A DNA stretch of 6,822 nt, taken from positions 1-6,822 of the forward strand of contig CABSZR010000076.1 in the NCBI GenBank assembly GCA_902482185.1, in the 5' to 3' direction. Shown here piece by piece: positions 3,604-6,822 of the stretch (position 1 is its first letter; each line of letters opens with the position of its first letter). The notes beneath the pieces are model-generated. The model had not been told where the DNA came from. It made no database searches and saw only the letters and a list, made by a program, of their open reading frames with translations. The DNA is from an uncultured Collinsella sp. (GTDB lineage: Bacteria > Actinomycetota > Coriobacteriia > Coriobacteriales > Coriobacteriaceae). Position numbers and translations under genes: made by a program.

Positions 3604-5517
3604 TTATCTTCCTTTCCTAGTTTTACTGTCGTTCGTCTTGAAAAGCTGCGCGTATACATTACCGATCCACTTCGAATCACCTCCCATTTCTCTGGTAACG
3701 ACACGCGAGTCATCCCCTGTGAGCAATACGGAGGCATCGCAGAGCGATTCGAGGTTTCCGATAAGATGAGAAGAGATAATGACATGTGCTCCTCTACCCG
3801 CTTCATCTCTAAGAGCATTCGAAACAATCGCAACGTGTCTCACATCAAGTGCATTCATGGGCTCATCCAAAAGGACGACTTCGCAATAGGACATATACGC
3901 CATCGCGACATTAAGTAATTGTCTATTTCCATCAGACAGCCTAGATACGGGCGTATTCTTCAACCCAGTCAAGTCAAAGCGATCAAGCACTTGGTCCAAA
4001 GTGCGAGGTGAATGCCAAATTCTCCTGCATCGGTCGAGATGAAAAGCGACGGTCATGTATGGAATCAATAGCGACGGCCTATTCGGAACCAAAAAGAATA
4101 CCTTTCTCATTTCCTCACGGTCGACGCATACTTTTGCATGAAAACAGAGAGAACCTGACACGCGCACTGATGGCCCAGCATCTCCCCAAAGAGTATTCAG
4201 TAGCGTAGTCTTGCCATGTCCATTTGGCGCGACAAGACCCCATATCTGGCCAGCGGGCATATCAAACTGCAATCCCTTTACCAGCTGGTTTTTTCCAACC
4301 GTCAACGCATCCAGCGACAGAGAGAGCAAGCTTTTCTCGCCCAAACTATCCGGGCGAATATGGTTCCAGGCCCAGCGATTCTTGCTTTTTAGACACGAAA
4401 ACGAAATGACCCCCAACGCGCAAACAGCAAACGCGCCCATCACGGCAAAGAGGCAGTGCGATGCACTGGCTTCAGGAACGAGAGATACCTCCGCTCCATT
4501 GGCGTAAGATGCGCCGCCGAGCGCAAACGAAGAGGCAGAATAGCTCGACACCATATACGGCAGCAACGCATGCCATGGAGCATCTTTGCTCGCATAAAAC
4601 GGAAGCTGGCTTATGCCCCCCACAAGAGCGATCACCATGGACGAAATGGCCCTGTTTCTGCTTCCGGCGTACACGCACACGCCCAAGCAAGCAAACATCA
4701 TCGACAGCACAGCTTCAAAGACGGCAAATAGCCCTAGCTGAACTAACACAGTTCTTTCGACTACGTCACCATACTGAATGAATACGACTGGGTACTCTGT
4801 CTGACCTACACCGTTAAACACCGTTGCCAATACAAAACAGGGAGCCAACGCCAGAACCAAAACCAGCATCGATGCAATACCAGAGACGAGAACGCGGCAT
4901 GCATTCATCTCTAACTTTGACAACAACGCTCGATCGTAGAACCGCTTTCCATCCCCCTCAAGCGACATATAGAGGACGAGGACCGGGACCAAAAGCCACG
5001 CTATTGCAGGAACAGCGCCGCAATAATATGCGAGAAGAATCATCCCGGGCATTTTTGTTGTTGAGTCGTACGATTCCGGATGGGCCAGCATCGATATGGC
5101 TCGGGGAAGACGTTCTTGGGCTTCAAGCGATAACTCCGAATCAACACCATTCAAATAACCGAGTCGGTATTCCTTGAGCAATAGATTGTCGTAATCGGCA
5201 ATCGCATCGTAATACTCTCTGGAGTCCGCCTTGCTTTCAAGCGCCCGATCAAGGCACGCCCTTTCGTCGGCAATGATGCTGTTGAGCTCCTGTGGGGCAG
5301 TGTCATAAACGCCGTCAGAGACTTGAGAGACCAAAAGGGCTCTCTGGTCTTCGATGGAAGCTCTACCATATAGATAATCTGCTCCCGTTGGAACGGATAG
5401 AAATACCGGGATGCAGAATACGAGCGCGAGCAGCGCCGTCAGCAACATAATTCCCCGGTTGCGCGCAAGAACTTCTAAATTAAGCCGTACATATGTGAGG
5501 CAATCACAGGTCTTCAC
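3604..5517 (-). CDS. ABC-2 type exporter, permease fused to ATPase
   Basis: 637-aa single-chain half-transporter in the inner membrane. TM1 lies at about 22-42, followed by an acidic extracytoplasmic domain (about 43-158, with a DERACLDRALESKADSREYY stretch that may be helical). Five more membrane segments lie at about 159-184, 207-234, 256-284, 290-309 and 354-375. An ATPase fills about 397-637: Walker A APNGHGKTT (430-438), signature SRLSDGN, Walker B VVLLDE with catalytic Glu 552, D-loop ALD, and H-loop His 584. Oddities are Ala for the first Gly of Walker A, LSDGN for LSGGQ, and FLVPN with Asn 479 where the Q-loop Gln is expected. The GTG at 5517 is the likely start (see ribosome site); a frame extension to a GTG at 5544 lacks one. 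Substrate is unknown; candidates are the secreted protein encoded next to it, or a toxic peptide against which it protects. Confidence 0.87.
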   Translation of the reverse strand: MKTCDCLTYVRLNLEVLARNRGIMLLTALLALVFCIPVFLSVPTGADYLYGRASIEDQRALLVSQVSDGVYDTAPQELNSIIADERACLDRALESKADSREYYDAIADYDNLLLKEYRLGYLNGVDSELSLEAQERLPRAISMLAHPESYDSTTKMPGMILLAYYCGAVPAIAWLLVPVLVLYMSLEGDGKRFYDRALLSKLEMNACRVLVSGIASMLVLVLALAPCFVLATVFNGVGQTEYPVVFIQYGDVVERTVLVQLGLFAVFEAVLSMMFACLGVCVYAGSRNRAISSMVIALVGGISQLPFYASKDAPWHALLPYMVSSYSASSFALGGASYANGAEVSLVPEASASHCLFAVMGAFAVCALGVISFSCLKSKNRWAWNHIRPDSLGEKSLLSLSLDALTVGKNQLVKGLQFDMPAGQIWGLVAPNGHGKTTLLNTLWGDAGPSVRVSGSLCFHAKVCVDREEMRKVFFLVPNRPSLLIPYMTVAFHLDRCRRIWHSPRTLDQVLDRFDLTGLKNTPVSRLSDGNRQLLNVAMAYMSYCEVVLLDEPMNALDVRHVAIVSNALRDEAGRGAHVIISSHLIGNLESLCDASVLLTGDDSRVVTREMGGDSKWIGNVYAQLFKTNDSKTRKGR

Positions 5518-5523
5518 AGCAAG

Positions 5524-5530
5524 CACCTCC
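5524..5530 (-). promoter_or_regulatory. Ribosome binding site deciding the exporter start
   Basis: On the minus strand GGAGGTG (5530-5524) precedes GTG 5517-5515 with 6 nt between, an ideal spacing. The longer reading from GTG 5544 would place this site inside codons 5-7 and has no ribosome site of its own, so the shorter 637-aa protein is preferred. Confidence 0.8.
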
Positions 5531-5594
5531 GGTTCGCAACACACGAGTCGTCGGACCCGTTGTCCGGAAGTATCGCCTTCATCGTCAGAACTGT

Positions 5595-5637
5595 CTGTAG
5601 ACGTGTAGGATGGATTTACAATCTTATTTGTCTACAG
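5595..5637. promoter_or_regulatory. CTGTAGAC/GTCTACAG inverted pair before the exporter gene
   Basis: CTGTAGAC (5595-5602) and GTCTACAG (5630-5637) are perfect 8-bp inverted copies 27 nt apart, in the 124-bp gap between the regulator's stop and the exporter's start. Related TGTAG and CTAC words lie at 5604-5608 and 5642 nearby. It could be a two-site operator for a dimeric regulator such as the one encoded just upstream, or an RNA hairpin. I could not pick out a convincing -35/-10 pair in the gap. Confidence 0.4.
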
Positions 5638-5641
5638 GCTT

Positions 5642-6822
5642 CTACCTGCTATTTTCTATAACATCTGCCATAAGACTAAAAACCCTATCTCTAAGTTCAC
5701 GCTCCGAGTGAACTCCAAGCAAGGCATAGCTCTTGCTCTTGGCCTCTTTGACGGTTCCCCGAGCAACGTTAAGATGCGCGCAAATCTCGGTGGTTCTATT
5801 GCCATCAAAAACGCATGTCATGATATCGGCATAAAGCGGCGTGAAACCAAGCCTCAAGAAGGCCTCACGCACGGTATCGCGTCGATCACCCACCCGAACC
5901 GTATCTTTCGAACGCAAGAATAGCAGCGAATTAGCCATAAGGATAAGTACGACAAGGAACGCAGTCACGCGTAAGGCAGGCATAAGGCCGCCAACGGCCT
6001 CACCGCTCCCAACGGACTCAAAGAAAATGTACAGTCGACTTACCACATCGTGAACCCAGAACGCTGCTCCAGCACCCACAGACACCGAAGAAAGGGTGAG
6101 TTCAGGCGAAAGGCACAAGTGCATTTCAGACATCCACCGTATAGCCGCACGGCAACACAGGGCCACAAGCACTATAGCTATCGATAGGATTATCGCATCA
6201 TGCTCAAAGCCGAAGCATACGAGGATTTCCTCGATGCCCATTCCAGACGCATACATAAACAGGAAGCAGACGAAGACTATCCTGCAGTTCTGATTGAACG
6301 ATGAGGACCCCAGCGATTCTGAACGGTGATCATGGCCTTTTGTTGCGTCAAGATGCCACGCATCCTTTGACAAGAGAAGTCCAGCCGTCGCCTCTGAAAT
6401 GCTTTTATATCCGGTTTTAGTCAAGGCCCGCGACAAATAGGTACGGGCAGTAGACGGGGAAATGTCCAAGGCAGAAGCAATCTCCTCGTACGTTTTTCCC
6501 TCTATCCTCATAGAGAAAACCGCGGACTCCCTTTGAGAAAAACCCGAAGCCGTAGGGATATCGGCAACTGCAGAGTGTTTTCCTCCTAATTTGGCGGCCG
6601 CAGAAAAAGCGCTCGTTAAGTCAGGGAAAAATCGCGTTATGGCCCTGGCAAGGATACTGCCCAAAACGGTAACCAGAAGCAATACGATCTCTTGATGCCC
6701 ACCAAAGCTCAGGAGCACAGCTCCGATGTTTATATTGCGCGAAAACAAACAATCCGTATCGAGAATAACGGCGGCATTACCAAACGCAAGAGGTTCGACG
6801 AGCAAGGCAGCAACCCCCATCT
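5642..6822 (-). CDS. Membrane-bound LuxR-type regulator with two HTH domains (5' partial)
   Basis: The reading frame is open to the window edge. The Met at 6820 has no ribosome site and seems internal, so at least 392 residues are visible and the N-terminus is missing. In visible numbering: hydrophobic segments at about 1-20 and 31-60, a first LuxR/sigma-region-4-like helix-turn-helix at about 93-148 (SQRESAVFSMRIEGKTYEEI, then IASALDISPSTARTYLSRAL), a polar linker, about four membrane segments at 181-303, and a second, more diverged helix-turn-helix at about 324-385 (FTPLYADIMTCVFDGNRTTE, then NVARGTVKEAKSKSYALLG). The second domain has TVKE in place of TVKTH. This is the sensor-plus-HTH plan of Coriobacteriia membrane regulators present twice in one chain, as if two genes had fused. 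It lies 124 bp upstream of the exporter gene on the same strand and probably controls it. Confidence 0.82.
   Translation of the reverse strand, partial: MGVAALLVEPLAFGNAAVILDTDCLFSRNINIGAVLLSFGGHQEIVLLLVTVLGSILARAITRFFPDLTSAFSAAAKLGGKHSAVADIPTASGFSQRESAVFSMRIEGKTYEEIASALDISPSTARTYLSRALTKTGYKSISEATAGLLLSKDAWHLDATKGHDHRSESLGSSSFNQNCRIVFVCFLFMYASGMGIEEILVCFGFEHDAIILSIAIVLVALCCRAAIRWMSEMHLCLSPELTLSSVSVGAGAAFWVHDVVSRLYIFFESVGSGEAVGGLMPALRVTAFLVVLILMANSLLFLRSKDTVRVGDRRDTVREAFLRLGFTPLYADIMTCVFDGNRTTEICAHLNVARGTVKEAKSKSYALLGVHSERELRDRVFSLMADVIENSR

Noticed and set aside
5518..5544. N-terminal extension of the exporter to GTG 5544
   Set aside because: There is no ribosome site before it, and the extension would cover an ideal GGAGGTG site that serves GTG 5517.

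Overview
The window looks like chromosome of a gut actinobacterium of the class Coriobacteriia, most likely Collinsella or a close relative. This is an inference from mid-to-high GC, strong AGGAGG-type ribosome sites, the style of the pyrE protein, and two sequences of the membrane-bound LuxR-type regulator group that is abundant in these bacteria. No marker gene settles the species.

Layout. Positions 1-310 are non-coding and hold a near-perfect 25-bp inverted repeat around a 93-bp core, downstream of a minus-strand LacI-family repressor gene (311-1321). The repressor has a recognisable -10 box and a palindromic operator over its predicted transcription start. A gene-poor stretch (1370-1789) carries a second LacI-type palindrome and two leader hairpins. 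It leads into plus-strand pyrE (1790-2473, orotate phosphoribosyltransferase). From 2474 to 3247 there is no intact gene. That stretch is crowded with palindromes: a perfect 12-bp hairpin, a 99-nt nested palindrome, a stem-loop, a 21-bp inverted repeat, an inverted repeat ending in a 14-bp tandem duplication, a strong plus-strand terminator, and two tandem hairpins with an 81-bp period and identical 25-nt loops. Between two of these elements lies the start-less C-terminal DNA-binding domain of a LuxR-type regulator (2741-2929), a gene remnant.

From 3248 to the right edge a minus-strand cassette runs in the order regulator, exporter, small secreted protein. The regulator (5642 to beyond 6822, 5' end missing) is a membrane protein with two LuxR-like helix-turn-helix domains. 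The exporter (3604-5517) is an ABC-2 type permease fused to its own ATPase. The small protein (117 aa, 3248-3601) has a signal peptide and three cysteines in the mature part, and its ATG lies 2 nt after the exporter's stop codon. The cassette is lower in GC than the left half: hand counts of single 60-base lines give 40/60 at 841-900 and 34/60 at 2041-2100, against 29/60 at both 3781-3840 and 6181-6240.

How they work together. pyrE is housekeeping (UMP synthesis) and the LacI regulator's target is not visible here. The cassette reads as one unit: a membrane sensor-regulator could control a self-contained ABC exporter or immunity pump, which is translationally coupled to a secreted peptide. 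That cassette and the palindromic repeats next to it are the least explained parts of the window.
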